NCBI RefSeq assembly: GCF_904849725.1
Contig: NC_058524.1
Span: 492,316,763-492,380,762 of the forward strand
DNA: 64,000 nt
Direction: 5' to 3'
Origin: Hordeum vulgare subsp. vulgare
Lineage: Eukaryota > Streptophyta > Magnoliopsida > Poales > Poaceae
The stretch's first letter is position 1, and every line of letters starts with the position of its first letter. The notes below the pieces were generated by a model. It saw nothing but the letters and a program-made list of their open reading frames with translations. It made no database searches and was not told where the DNA came from. The position numbers and the translations under genes are program-made. This document shows positions 46,105-59,004 of this stretch, in pieces.

Positions 46105-47340
46105 TCAAATATTATGAACATGTCTAATACTACGATCAAGATTCAATAAACCATTCATATTAGGTGCATGACCATTGAAGGTATTATTCAAGTAAATAGC
46201 ATAACCATTATTCTCTTTAAATGAATAACCGTATTGCAATAAACACAATCCAATCATGTTCATGCTCAACGCAAACACCAAACAACATTTAGGTTCAACA
46301 CTAATCTCGAAAGTAGAGGGAGCGTGCGATGGTGAGCACATCAACTTTGGAAACACTTCCAACACACATCGTCACCTCGCCTTTAGCTAGTATACGTTTA
46401 TACCATAGCTATAATTTCGAGTTTACTAACACTTAGCAATTGAACCGGTATCTAATACCCCGGTGCTACCAGGAGTACTAGTAAGGTACACATCAATATC
46501 ACGTATATCCAATATACTTTTGTCGACTTTGCCAGCCTTCTCATCTACCAAGTAACTAGGGTAGTTCCACTTTAGTGACCGTTCCCCTCATATTAGAAGC
46601 ACTTAGTCTCAGGTCTGGGTTTAACCTTGGGTTTCTTCACTAGAGAGGCAACTGGTTTGCCTTTCATGAAGTATCCCTTCTTGCCCTTGCCCTTCTCGAA
46701 ACTAGTGGTTTCACTAACCATCAACAATTTATGCTCCTACTTGATTTCTACTTTCGCGGTGTCAAACATCGCGAATAACTCAAGGATCATATTTATCCTT
46801 GATATGTTATAGTTCATCAAGAAGCTCTATAGCTTGGTGGCAGCGACTTTGGAGAACTATGTCAATCACTCTCTTATCTAGAAGATCAACTCCCACTCGA
46901 TTCAAGCTATTGCCGTACGCACACAATCTGAGCACATGCTCAACGATTAATCTTTTCTCCCTTACTTTGTAGACAAAGAATCTTGTCGAAGGTCTCATAC
47001 CTCTCAACATGGGCACGAGCTTGAAATCCCAATTTCATCTCCTGGAACATCTCATATGTCCCTGTGACGTTTGAAACGTCTTCGGCGCTTCAATTCTAAG
47101 CCGTTTTAGCATTACACACTGAACTATCATGTAGTCATCAAAAACGTGTATGTCAGATGTTTGCAACATCTACAGACGATGCTGGGGGTTTATCATACCA
47201 AGCGATGCATTAAGGACATCAACCTTCTGTGCAGCAATGAGGACAATCCTCAGTTTACGGACCGAGTCCGCATAATTGCTACTATCATCTTTCAACTAAG
47301 TTTTCTCTAGGAACATATGAAAAATAGTAGATCTACAACA
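46105..47340 (-). pseudogene. Outer Copia gag and protease remnants
   Basis: 46105-46365 reads KCCLVFALSMNMIGLCLLQ and SFKENNGYAIYLNNTF, the stretch after the protease in Copia. Gag pieces lie at 46807-47016 (FVYKVREKRLIVEHVLRLCA, with short matches to the forward gag core). The zinc-knuckle region near 46560-46620 is degenerate. All frames are interrupted. From 47341 to 48141 lies the untranslated leader, cut by the inner element. Confidence 0.7.
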
Positions 47341-48141
47341 CAAGCTACAACATAATTTGCAAAGCCATTTTTGACTATGTTCATGATAATAAGTTCAATT
47401 AATCATATTACTTAACAACTTCCACTCAAGTTGACATCCCTTTAGTCATTCGAGTGGTACATGATCCAAATTCAATAACTCAAGTCCGATCATCACGTGA
47501 GTTGAGTTTAGCTTCAATGGTGAACATCTTCATGTTGATCATATCCACTATATGACTCATGCTCAACCTTTCGGTCTCCTGTGTTACGAGGCCATGTCTG
47601 TACATGTTAGGCTCGTCAAGTTTAACCTGAGTGTTCTGCGTGTGCAACTGTTTTGCACCCGTTGTATGTGAACGTAGAGTCTATCACACCCAATCATCAT
47701 GTGGTGTCTCAAAACGACAAACTGTTGTAACGGTGCACACTCGGGGAGAACACAATTTTATCTTGAAATTTTAGTGAGGGGTCACCTTATAATGCTACCG
47801 TTGTCCTAAACAAAACAAGTTGCATAAAAGGATTAACATCACATGCAAATCATAAGTAACATGATATGGGCATGAACTCATGCTTCTTGATCTCCATCCC
47901 CAAAGCACCGACATGATCTCCATCGTCACCGGCGTCACACCATGATCTCCATCATTGTACAGCCATCGAGGTTGTCACGCTAACTATGATGTTACTACTA
48001 AAGCTACTACTAGCGATAAAGCAAAGCATCTCCAAGTGCAAAATAATTAAAGACAACCCTATGGCTCCTGTCGGTTGCCATAACATTGACGTGTAAGACG
48101 ATATTTATCTATTACAACATGATCATTTCATACATCCAATA

Positions 48142-49965
48142 TGTTGGGGAACGTCGCATGGGAAACAAAAAAATTTCTACGCGCACGAAGACCTATCATG
48201 ATGATGTCCATCTACGAGAGGGCATGTTAGATCTACGTACCCTTGTAGACCGCACAGCAGAAGCGTTAGTGAACGCGGTTGATGTAGTGGAACGTCCTCA
48301 CGTCCCTCGATCCGCCCCGCGAACCGTCCCGCGATCAGTCCCACGATCTAGTGCTGAACGGACGGCACCTCCGCATTCAGCACGCGTACAGCTCGACGAT
48401 GATCTCGGCTTTCTTGATCCAGCAAGAGAGACAGAGAGGTAGATGAGTTCTCCGGCAGCGTGACGGCGCTCCGGAGGTTGGTGGTGATCTAATCTCAGCA
48501 GGGCTCCACCTGAGCTCCGCAGAAACGCGATCTAGAGGTAAAACCATGGAGATATGTGGTCGGGCTGCCGTGGCAAAGTTGTGTCAAATCAGCCCTAAAA
48601 CCTCTGTATATATAGGGGGAAGAGGGGGAGCCTTGCTTTGGGGTCCAAGGACTCCCAAGGGGGTCGGCCGAGCCAAGGGGGGCAACTCTCCACTTCCAAA
48701 CCAAGTCCAACTAGGTTTGGAAGGAGGAGTCCTTCCCCCTTTTCCCACCTCCTCTTTTTTTTCTTTTCTCTTTGATTTTCTTCCTATGGCGCATAGGGCC
48801 TTCTTGGGCTGTCACACCAGCCCACTAAGGGCTGGTGCGCCACCCCCAAGGCCTATGGGCTTCCCCGGGGTGGGTTGCCCCCCCCCCCCCCCGGGTGAAC
48901 ACCAGGAACCCATTCGTCATTCCCGGTACATTTTCGGTAACTCTGAAAACCTTCCGGTAATCAAATGAGGTCATCCTATATATCAATCTTCATTTCCGGA
49001 CCATTCCGGAAACCCTCGTGACATCCATGATCTCATCCGGGACTCCGAACAACATTCGGTAACCAACCATATAACTCAAATACGCATAAAACAACGTCGA
49101 ACCTTAAGTGTGCAGACCCTGCGGGTTCGAGAACTATGCAGACATGACCCGAGTGACTCCTCGGTCAATATCCAATAGCGGGACCTGGATGCCCATATTG
49201 GATCCCACATATTCTATGAAGATCTTATCATTTGAACCTCAGTGCCAAGGATTCATATAATCCCGTATGTCATTCCCTTTGTCCTTCGGTATGTTACTTG
49301 CCCGAGATTCGATCGTCAGTATCCGCATACCTATTTCAATCTCGTTTACCGGCAAGTCTCTTTACTCGTTCCGTAATACAAGATCCCGCAACTTACACTA
49401 AGTCACATTGCTTGCAAGGCTTGTGTGTGATGTTGTATTACCGAGTGGGCCCCGAGATACCTCTCCGTCACACGGAGTGACAAATCCCAGTCTTGATCCA
49501 TACTAACTCAACGAACACCTTCGGAGATACCTGTAGAGCATCTTTATAGTCACCCAGTTACGTTGCGACGTTCGATACACACAAAGCATTCCTCCGGTGT
49601 CAGTGAGTTATATGATCTCATGGTCATGGGAACAAATACTTGACATGCAGAAAACAGTAGCAAAAAAATGACACGATCAACATGCTACGTCTATTAGTTT
49701 GGGTCTAGTCCATCACATGATTCTCCTAATGATGTGATCCCGTTATCAAGTGACAACACTTGCCTATGGTCAGGAAACCTTGACCATCTTTGATCAACGA
49801 GCTAGTCAACTAGAGGCTTACTAGGGACAGTGTTTTGTCTATGTATCCACACATGCACTGTGTTTCCAATCAATACAATTATAGCATGGATAATAAACAA
49901 TTATCATGAACTAAGAAATATAATAATAACTAATTTATTATTGCCTCTAGGGCATATTTCCAACA
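48142..49965 (-). repeat. 3' LTR of inner Copia element
   Basis: 1,824 bp, TGTTGGGGAACGTCGCATGG to CATATTTCCAACA on the plus strand. The promoter box TATATATA is at 48607-48614. A 15-C run at 48878-48892 compares with 12 C at 55675-55686 in the partner LTR. Confidence 0.93.
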
Positions 49966-51430
49966 GTCTCCCACTTGCACTAGAGTCAATAATCTAGTTC
50001 ACATCACCATGTGATTCCAACGAATCCAACACCCATATAGTTATGGGATCTGATCACGTCTTGCTCGTGAGAGAGGTTTTAGTCAACGGTTCTGAAACTT
50101 TCAGATCCGTGCGTTCTTTACAAATCTTTATGTCATCTTATAGATGCTGCTACTACGTGCTATTCGAAAATGCTCCAAATATGTACTCTACTATACGAAT
50201 CCGTTTCACTACTCATAGTTATTCGGATTAGTGTCAAAGCTTGCATCGACGTAACCCTTTACGACGAACTCTTTGACCACCTCCATAATTGAGAAAAATT
50301 CCTTAGTCTATTTAGTTACTAAGGATAACTTTGACCGCTGATCAGTGATTCAATCCTGGATCACTCTGTGTACCTCTTAACTGACTTGCTGCAAGGCACA
50401 CATCAGGTGAGGTACTCAGCATGGCATACTTTAGAGTCTACGGCTAAGGCATAGAAGACGGCCTTCGTCTATTCTCTTTATTCTGCCGGGGTCGGGTTTT
50501 GAGTCTTACTCAAATTCACACCTCACAACGCAACCAAGAACTCCTTCTTTGCTGATCTATTTTGAACTCTTTCAAAAACTTGTCAAGGCATGCATCTTGT
50601 TGAAACTTCCATTAAGCGCTTTCGATCTATATCCATAGATCTTTGATGCTCAATGTTCAAGTAGCGCAATCCAGGTACTCCTTTGAAAACTCCTTTCAAA
50701 CAACCTTGTATGCTTTACAGAAATTCTACATCACTTCTGATCCACAATATGTCAACCACATATACTTATCAGAAATTCTATAGTGCTCCCACTCACTTCT
50801 TTGGAAATACAAGTTTCTCATAAACCTTGTACAAACCCAAAATCTTTGATCATCTCATCAAAGTGTATATTCCAACTCCAAGATGCTTGCACCAGTCCAT
50901 TGAAGGATCGCTGGAGCTTGCATACTTGCTAGTATCTTTAGGATCGACAAAACCTCCTGGTTGTATCACATACAATGTTTGCTCAAGGAAACCGTCGAGG
51001 AAACAATGTTTTGACATCCTATGTGCAATATTTCATAAATAATGCAGCAACTACTAACATAATTCTAACAGACTTTTAGCATCACTACGAGTGAGAAAGT
51101 CTCATCATAGTCAACTGTTTGATCTTGTCGGAAACATTTTTGCGACAAGTCGAGCTTTTCTTAATAGTGACTTATCACCATCATCGTCTGTCTTCCTTTT
51201 AAAGATCCATCTTTACTCAACAGTCCCATGACCATCAAGTAGTTCTTCCAAAGTCTACACTTTGTTTTCATACATGGATTCTCTCTCGGATTTCATGGCC
51301 TCCAGCCATTTGTCGGAATCCGGGCCCACCATTGCTTTCTCCATAACTCGTAGGTTCACTATTGCTCAACAACATGACCTCCAAGACAGGGTTACCGTAC
51401 CACTCTGCAGTAGTACGCGACCTTGTCAAC
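49966..51430 (-). pseudogene. Inner Copia reverse transcriptase/RNase H remnant
   Basis: DNA-level similarity to the other Copia copies without a usable frame. The catalytic box near 50752-50763 reads TATGTGGTTGAC (YVVD), the same loss of aspartate seen in the outer element. The polypurine tract lies at 49966-49980 (plus-strand GTCTCCCACTTGCAC). Confidence 0.75.
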
Positions 51431-52470
51431 CTACGAGGTTTGTAGTAACTTGATCCGATGCTCGATGATCACCATCATCAGCTTTTACTTCAATTGGTGT
51501 AGGCGCCACAGGAACAACTTCCTGCGCCCTGCTACACACTGGTTGAAGTGATGGTTCAGTAACCTCATCAAGTTCTACCACCCTCCCACTCAATTCTTTC
51601 GAGAGAAACCTTTCCTCGAGAAAGGATCCATTTCTAGAAACAAACACTTTGCTTGATCTGAGATAGGAGATGTACCCAACTGTTTTGGATATCCTATGAA
51701 GATGCATTTATCCGCTTTGGGTTCGAGCGTATCAGACTTAAACTTTTTCACATAAGTGTCGAAGCCCCAAACTTTCAAGAAACGACAGTTTAGATTTCTC
51801 TAAACCTCAGTCTATACCGTGTCATCTCAACGGAAATACGCGGTGCCCTATTTAAAGTGAATGCGGTTGTCTCTAATGCATAACTCATAAACGATAGTGG
51901 TAATTCGATAAGAGACATCATAGCATGCACCATACCAAATAGTGCGTGGCTATGACGTTCAGACACATCATCACACTATGATGTTCTAGGTGGTATGATC
52001 TGCGAAACAATTTCCACATTGTCTTAACTACGTATCAAAACTTGTAACTCAGATATTCATTTCTATGATCATCATAGACAGTTTATCCTCTTGTTACGAC
52101 GAACTTCACTCTGAAACAGATTTAAACTTTTCAATATTTCTGACTTGTGATTCATTAAGTAAATACTCTTGTATCTACTCAAATCGTCATTGAAGTAAGA
52201 ACATAATGATATCCACTGCATGCCTCAGCACCCATTGGATTGCATACATCAAAATGTATCACTTCCAACAAGTTACTATCTTGTTTCATCTCAATGAAAA
52301 CAAGGTCTTGCTCATGTGGTATGATTAGCATGTCGCTAGTGATTCAAAATCAGGTGAATATAAAGATCCATCAGCATGGAGCCTCTTCATGCAATTTATA
52401 CTAACATGACTCAAGCGGCAGTGCCACAAGTAAGTGGTACTATCATCATTACCTCGTATCTTTTGGCACC
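51426..52470 (-). pseudogene. Inner Copia integrase remnant
   Basis: KVWGFDTYVKKFKSDTLEPK (51590-51778) and SKVFVSRNGSFLEERFLSKE (51426-51707) match the integrase tail and linker of the forward element. Upstream, core similarity is visible at DNA level near 51830-52000, with many stops. Not expressible. Confidence 0.75.
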
Positions 52471-52492
52471 AATATCATGAACATGTGTAACA

Positions 52493-53640
52493 CTACGATC
52501 GAGATTCAATAAACCATTGAAGGTGATTATTCAAGAAAATAGAGTAACCATTATTCTCTTTAAATGAATAATCGTATTGCAATAAACACAATCCAATCAT
52601 GTTCATGCTTAACGCAAGCACCAAATAACAATTATTTAGGTTTAACACCAATCCCGATGGTAGAGGGAGCGTGCGATGTTTGATCATATCAACCTTGGAA
52701 ACACTTCCAACACGTATCGTCACCTCGCCTTTAGCTAGTCTCCGTTTATGCCGTAGCTTTTATTTCGCGTTACTAATCACTTAGCAACCGAACCGGTATC
52801 CAATACCCTCGTGCTACTAGGAGTACTAGTAAAGTACACATCAACATCATGTATATCAAATATACTTCTTTCGACTTTTGCCAGCCTTCTTATCTACCAA
52901 GTATCTAGAGTTGCTCCGCCTCAATGACTGTTCCCCTCATTACAGAAGCACTTAGTCTCGGGTTTGGGTTTAATCTTGGGTCTCTTCATTAGTGCAGCAA
53001 CTGTTTTGCCGTTTCACGAAGTATCCCTTCTAGCCCTTGCCTTTCTTGAAACTTAGTGGTCTTACTAATCATCAACTATTGATGCTCCTTCTTGATTTCT
53101 ACTTTCGCAGTGTCAAACATCGCGAATCACTCAAGGATCATTGTATCTATCCTTGATATGTTATAGTTCATCACGAAGCTCTCACAGCTTGGTGGTAGTG
53201 ACTTTGGAGAACCATCACTATCTCATGTGGAAGATTAACTCCCACTTGATTCAAGCGATTGTCGTACTCAGACAATTTGAGCACACGCTCAACGATTGAG
53301 CTTTTCTCCTTTACTTCGTGGACAAAGAATCTTGTCGGAGGTCTCATACCTCTTAACAAGGGCACAAGCAAGAAATCACAATTTCATCTCTTTAGAACAT
53401 CACTTATGTTCCGTGACTTTTCAAAACGTTTTCGGCGCCTTGCTTCTAAGCCATTTAAGTATTTTGCACTGAACTATCGTGTAGTCATCAGAAACGTGTA
53501 TGTCGGATGTTCATAGCATCCACAGACGACGCTCGAGGTGCAACACACCGAGTGGTGCATTAAGGACATAATCCTTCTGCGCAGCAACGAGGACAATCCT
53601 CGGTTTTACACACTTAGTCTGCAAAGTTTGCTACTATCAA
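52493..53640 (-). pseudogene. Inner Copia gag and protease remnants
   Basis: 52493-52723 reads LPSGLVLNLNNCYLVLALSM, the stretch after the protease loop, and shares MNMIGLCLLQ with the outer copy. Gag pieces at 53171-53371 read FFVHEVKEKSSIVERVLKL. Stops and shifts throughout. The leader 53650-54938 is non-coding. Confidence 0.75.
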
Positions 53641-54920
53641 CTTTCAACTAAATTTTCTCTAGGAACATATAAAAAACAGTAGAGCTATAGCGCAAGCTAC
53701 ATCGTAATTCGCAAAGACCATTAGACTATGTTCATGACAATTAGTTCAATTAATCATATTACTTAAGAACTCCCACTCAAAAAGTACATCTCTCTAGTCA
53801 TTTAAGTGGTACATGATCCAAATCCACTATCTCAAGTCTGATCATCACGTGAGTCGAGAATAGTTTCAGTGGTAAGCATCTCTATGCTAATCATATCAAC
53901 TGTACGATTCATGCTCGACCTTTCGGTCTCTTGTGTTCCGATGCCATGTCTACACATGCTAGGCTCGTCAAGTTTAACCCGAGTGTTCCGCGTGTGCAAC
54001 CGTTTTGCACCCGTTGTATGTGAACGTTGAGTCTATCACACCCGATCATCACGTGGTGTCTCGAAACGAAGGACTATTGCAACGGTGCACAGTCGGGGAG
54101 AACACAATTTCGTCTTGAAATTTTAGTGAGAGATCACCTCATAATGCTACCGTCGTTCTAAGCAAGATAAGGTGCATAAAAGGATTAACATCACATGCAA
54201 TTCATAAGTGACATGATATGGCCATCATCACATGCTTCTTGATCTCCATCACCAAAGCACCGGCACGATCTTCTTGTCACCGGCGTCACACCATGATCTC
54301 CATCAACGTGTCGCCATCGGGGTTGTCGTGCTACTCATGCTATTACTACTAAAGCTACATCCTAGCAAAATAGTAAACGCATCTGCAAGCACAAACGTTA
54401 GTTTAAAGACAACCCTATGGCTCCTGCCGGTTGCCGTACCATCGACATGCAAGTCGATATTAACTATTGCAACATGATCATCTCATACATCCAATATATC
54501 ACATCACATCGTTGGCCATATCACATCACAAGCATACCCTGCAAAAACAAGTTAGACGTCCTCTAATTGTTGTTGCATGTTTTACGTGGTGACCATGGGT
54601 ATCTAGTAGGATCGCATCTTACTTACGCAAACACCACAACGGAGATATATGAATTGCTATTTAACCTCATCCAAGGACCTCCTCGGTCAAATTTGATTCA
54701 ACTAAAGTTGGAGAAACTGACACTTCCCAGTCATCTTTGAGCAACGGGGTTACTCGTAGCGATGAAACCAGTCTCTCGTAAGCGTACGAGTAATGTCGGT
54801 CCAAGCCGCTTCAATCCAACAATACCACGGAATCAAGAAAAGACTAAGGAGGGCAGCAAAACGCACATCACCGCCCACAAAAACTTTTGTGTTCTACTCG
54901 AGAAGACATCTACGCATGAA

Positions 54921-54938
54921 CCTAGCTCATGATGCCAC
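54921..54938 (-). other. Primer-binding site of inner Copia element
   Basis: On the minus strand GTGGCATCATGAGCTAGG follows the LTR. The outer element has the near-identical GTGGCATCATGAGGTAGG at 57181-57198. Both depart from the initiator tRNA-Met complement in the same way. Confidence 0.6.
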
Positions 54939-56758
54939 TGTTGGGGAACGTCACGTGGGAAACAAAAAATTTCCTACACGCACGAAGACCTATCATGGTG
55001 ATGTCCATCTACGAGAGGGGATGTTCGATCTACGTACCCTTGTAGACCGCACAGTAGAAGCGTTAGTGAACACGGTTGATGTAGTGGAACGTCCTCACGT
55101 CCCTCGATCCGCCCCGCGAACCGTCCCGCGATCAGTCCCACGATCTAGTGCCGAACGGACGGCACCTCCGCGTTCAGTACACGTACAACTCGACGATGAT
55201 CTCGGCCTTCTTGATCCAGCAAGAGAGACGAAGAGGTAGATGAGTTCTCCGGCAGCGTGACGGCGCTCCGGAGGTTGGTGGTGATCTAATCTCAACAGGG
55301 CTCCACCTGAGCTCCGCAGAAACGCGATCTAGAGGTAAAACCATGGAGATATGTGGTCGGGCTGCCGTGGCAAAGTTGTGTCAAATCAGCCCTAAAACCT
55401 CCGTATATATAGGGGGAAGAGGGGGAGCCTTGCCTTGGGGTCCAAGGACTCCCAAGGGGGTCGGCCGAGCCAAGGAGGGCAACCCTCCCCTTCCAAACCG
55501 AGTCCAACTAGGTTTGGAAGGAGGAGTCCTTCCCCCTTTTCCCACCTCCTCTTTTTTTTCTTTTCTCTTTCATTTTCTTCCTATGGCGCATAGGGCCTTC
55601 TTGGGCTGTCCCACCAGCCCACTAAGGGCTGGTGCGCCACCCCCAATGCCTATGGGCTTCCCCGGGGTGGGTTGCCCCCCCCCCCCGGTGAACACCCGGA
55701 ACCCATTCGTCATTCCCGGTACATTTACGGTAACTCCGAAAACCTTCCGGTAATCAAATGAGGTCATCCTATATATCAATCTTCGTTTCCGGACCATTCC
55801 GGAAACCCTCGTGACGTCCTTGATCTCATCCGGGACTCCGAACAACATTCGGTAACCAACCATATAACTCAAATACGCATAAAACAACGTCGAACCTTAA
55901 GTGTGCAGACCCTGCGGGTTCGAGAACTATGCAGACATGACCCGAGTGACTCCTCGGTCAATATCCAATAGCGGGACCTGGATTCCTATATTGGATCCCA
56001 CATATTCTACGAAGATCTTATCGTTTGAACCTCGGTGCCAAGGATTCATATAATCACGTATGTCATTCCCTTTGTCCTTCGGTATGTTACTTGCCCGAGA
56101 TTCGATCGTCAGTATCCGCATACCTATTTCAATCTCGTTTACCGGCAAGTCTCTTTACTCGTTCCGTAATACAAGATCCCGCAACTTACACTAAGTCACA
56201 TTGCTTGCAAGGCTTGTGTGTGATGTTGTATTACCGAGTGGGCCCCGAGATACCTCTCCGTCACACGGAGTGACAAATCCCAGTCTCGATCCATACTAAC
56301 TCAACGAACACCTTCGGAGATACCTGTAGAGCATCTTTATAGTCACCCAGTTACGTTGCGACGTTTGATACACACAAAGCATTCCTCCGGTGTCAGTGAG
56401 TTATATGATCTCTTGGTCATAGGAACAAATACTTGACACGCAGAAAACAGTAGCAACAAAATGACACGATCAAGATGCTACGTCTATTAGTTTGGGTCTA
56501 GTCCATCACATGATTCTCCTAATGATGTGATCCCGTTATCAAGTGACAACACTTGCCTATGGTCAGGAAACCTTGACCATCTTTGATCAACGAGCTAGTC
56601 AACTAGAGGCTTACTAGGGACAGTGTTTTGTCTATGTATCCACACATGCATTGTGTTTCCAATCAATACAATTATAGCATGGATAATAAACGATTATCAT
56701 GAACTAAGAAATATAATAATAACTAATTTATTATTGCCTCTAGGGCATATTTCCAACA
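54939..56758 (-). repeat. 5' LTR of inner Copia element
   Basis: 1,820 bp, TGTTGGGGAACGTCACGTGG to CATATTTCCAACA on the plus strand, with TATATATA at 55404-55411. Highly similar to 48142-49965. Open frames shared by both LTRs (for example about 55343-55753 and 48546-48968) are not genes. Confidence 0.93.
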
Positions 56759-57198
56759 CAATATATCATATCATGTCTTTGGACATATCACATCACATGC
56801 ATACCCTTCAAAAACAAGTTAGACGTCCTCTAATTTGTTGTTGCATGTTTTACGTGGCTGCTATGGGTATCTAGTATGATCGCGTCACAAAACCAAAACA
56901 GTGATATGCAAGTTGCTATTTAACCTTCTTCAAGGACTGCCTCGGTCAAATCCGATTCAACTAAAGTTGAAGAAACAGACACCCGCGAGTCATCTTTATG
57001 CAACAAGTTGCGTGTTAGTCGATGAAACCGGTCTCTTGTAAGTGTACGAGTAATGTTGGTCTGGGCCGCTTCAATCCAACAATACCGCCGAATCAAGAAA
57101 AGACTAAGGAGGGCACCAAATTGAACATCAACTCCCACAAAATCTTTTTTGTTCTACTTGAGATATCATATCCGCATGAACCTACCTCATGATGCCAC
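56759..57198 (-). other. Outer Copia leader, part cut off by the inner element
   Basis: About 440 bp of untranslated leader between the inner element and the outer 5' LTR. It aligns with the inner leader near 54490-54938 (for example AACAATACCGCCGAATCAAG at 57078). The primer-binding site is at 57181-57198. Confidence 0.8.
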
Positions 57199-59004
57199 TG
57201 TTGGGGAACGTTGCACGGGAAACAAAAAAATTACTACGCACACGCAATACCTATTCATGGTGATAATCATCTACGAGAGGGAAGAGTGAATCTACATACC
57301 CTTGTAGATCGCTAAGCGGAAGCGTATATAATGCGGTTGATGTAGTGGAACATCTTCATGATCCAAATCGCAGCCCATCCCGCGATCTCATCACGGTCCG
57401 TCCCGCGATCCCATCACGAAGCATCCCGATCTAGTGCCGAACGAACGACACCTTCGCGTTTAGCACACGTACAGCTCGATGACCATCACCGCCTTCTTGG
57501 TCCAGCAAGAGGGGCGGAGAGGCAGATGAGTTCTCCATCAAGACAGCGTGGTGGTGAACTAATCCAGCAGGGCTTCGCCAAGCTATACCAAACTAGTCTA
57601 GACGAGGGAGACGATCTATGGAGGACATGCCAACGCATGGTTTTTCTGGTGTTGTTTGCCCTCAAAACCTCCACTATATATAGGAGGAACAAGAAGGAGG
57701 GTTGCCTTTCCTCCTACTCAAAGTAGGATGGTTTCGGCCGAGCCAAGGGGAGGAGTCCTCCACCAAACCGGACTCCCTTCCCACTTGTCCACCTCCTTCC
57801 TTTTTTTTCCTTTTTCCTTTTATTTTGTCTTTGGCCAAAATACGTTATTGGGCTGGACTCACCAGCCCACAAAGGGATGGTGCGCCACCCATAGTCCTAT
57901 CAGGTCCTCTCCCGGGTGAGTGGCCCCTCCCGATAAAACCCCGAAACCCATTCGTCACTCCCGATACTTTACCGGTAATGCCCGAAATCTTTCTGTAAGC
58001 CAAATGCAACATTCCTATATATCAATCTTTACCTCCGGACCATTCCGGATCTCTTCGTGACATCCGGGATCTCATCCGGGACTCTGAACAACTTTTGGTC
58101 ACCAACATACATAACTCAATACTACTGAAACATCACTGAACCTTAAGTGTGCAGACCCTGTAGGTTCGAGAACTATGCAGACATGACCTGAGACACTCTT
58201 CGGTCAATAACCAATAGCGGTACCTGGATGCCCATATTGGCTCCTACATATTCTACTAAGATCTTTATCGGTTGAACCTCTATGTCAAGGATTCACTTAA
58301 TCCCGTATGATGTTCCCTTTGTCCTTCGGTATGTTACTTGTCCGAGATTCGATCGTCGGTATCTCCATACCTAGTTCAATCTCGTTACCGGCAAGTATCT
58401 TTACTCGTTCTGTAATACGAGTTCCCGTGACTAACTACTTAGTCACATTGCTTGCAAGGCTTATTGTGATGTTGTATTACCGAGTGGGCCCCGAGATACC
58501 TCTCCATCATACGGAGTGACAAATCCCAGTCTCGATTCACGCCAACCCAATAGACACCTTTGGATATACCTGTAGAGCACCTTTATAGTCACCTAGTTAC
58601 GTTGCGACTATTGATACACACAAGGTATTCCTCCGGTGTCTGGGAGTTGCATGATCTCATGGTCATTGCGACAGATACATTGACATGCAGAAAACAGTAG
58701 CAATAAACTGACACGATCATATGCTACGTTCATAGTTTGGATCTTGTCCATCACATGATTCTCCTAATGATGTGATCCAGTTATCAAGTGACAACACTTG
58801 TGTATGGTCAGAAAACCTTAACCATCCTTGATCAACTGGCTAGCCAACTAGAGGCTTGCTAGGGATAGCGTGTTGTCTATGTATCCACACATGTATTTGA
58901 GTTTCCAATAAATACAATTCTAGCATGGATAATAAATGATTATCATGAACAAAGAAATATAATAATGACCAATTTATTATTGCCTCTAGGGCATATGTCC
59001 AACA
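57199..59004 (-). repeat. 5' LTR of outer Copia element
   Basis: 1,806 bp, TGTTGGGGAACGTTGCACGG to CATATGTCCAACA on the plus strand. TATATATA lies at 57675-57682. It shares private features with 41690-43510 (for example the CGCAGCC...CCCGCGATC block) not seen in the inner LTRs. Confidence 0.9.

Larger units (their letters stand above)
48142..56758 (-). mobile_element. Inner Copia LTR retrotransposon nested in the outer one
   Basis: 8,617 bp with perfect 5-bp target duplicates CAATA (48137-48141 and 56759-56763). It lies in the leader of the outer element: host text CATACATCCAATA on the left continues as CAATATATCATATCATG on the right, and the same stretch appears uninterrupted in the inner element's own leader near 54488. 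Both LTRs, primer site and polypurine tract are present. The interior is broken. The first 300 bp of its LTRs differ at about 6% by eye, fewer than the outer pair, as nesting requires. Confidence 0.95.
41690..59004 (-). mobile_element. Outer Copia LTR retrotransposon (BARE/WIS/Angela type), reverse copy
   Basis: Minus-strand element with LTRs at 57199-59004 (5') and 41690-43510 (3') and an interior split into 56759-57198 and 43511-48141 by a younger Copia element. It interrupts the hAT gene. The flanks are AACAT (41685-41689) and ACCAC (59005-59009), matching at three of five positions, so the target duplicate has decayed or the ends come from different copies. The interior is heavily mutated and encodes no usable protein. 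By eye the first 330 bp of the two LTRs differ at about 9% of positions. Confidence 0.88.

Noticed and set aside
48546..48968. Open frame of 140 codons, repeated at 55343-55753
   Set aside because: It is present in both LTRs of the inner Copia element and reads across the promoter region; repetition reflects the LTR pair, not a gene family.
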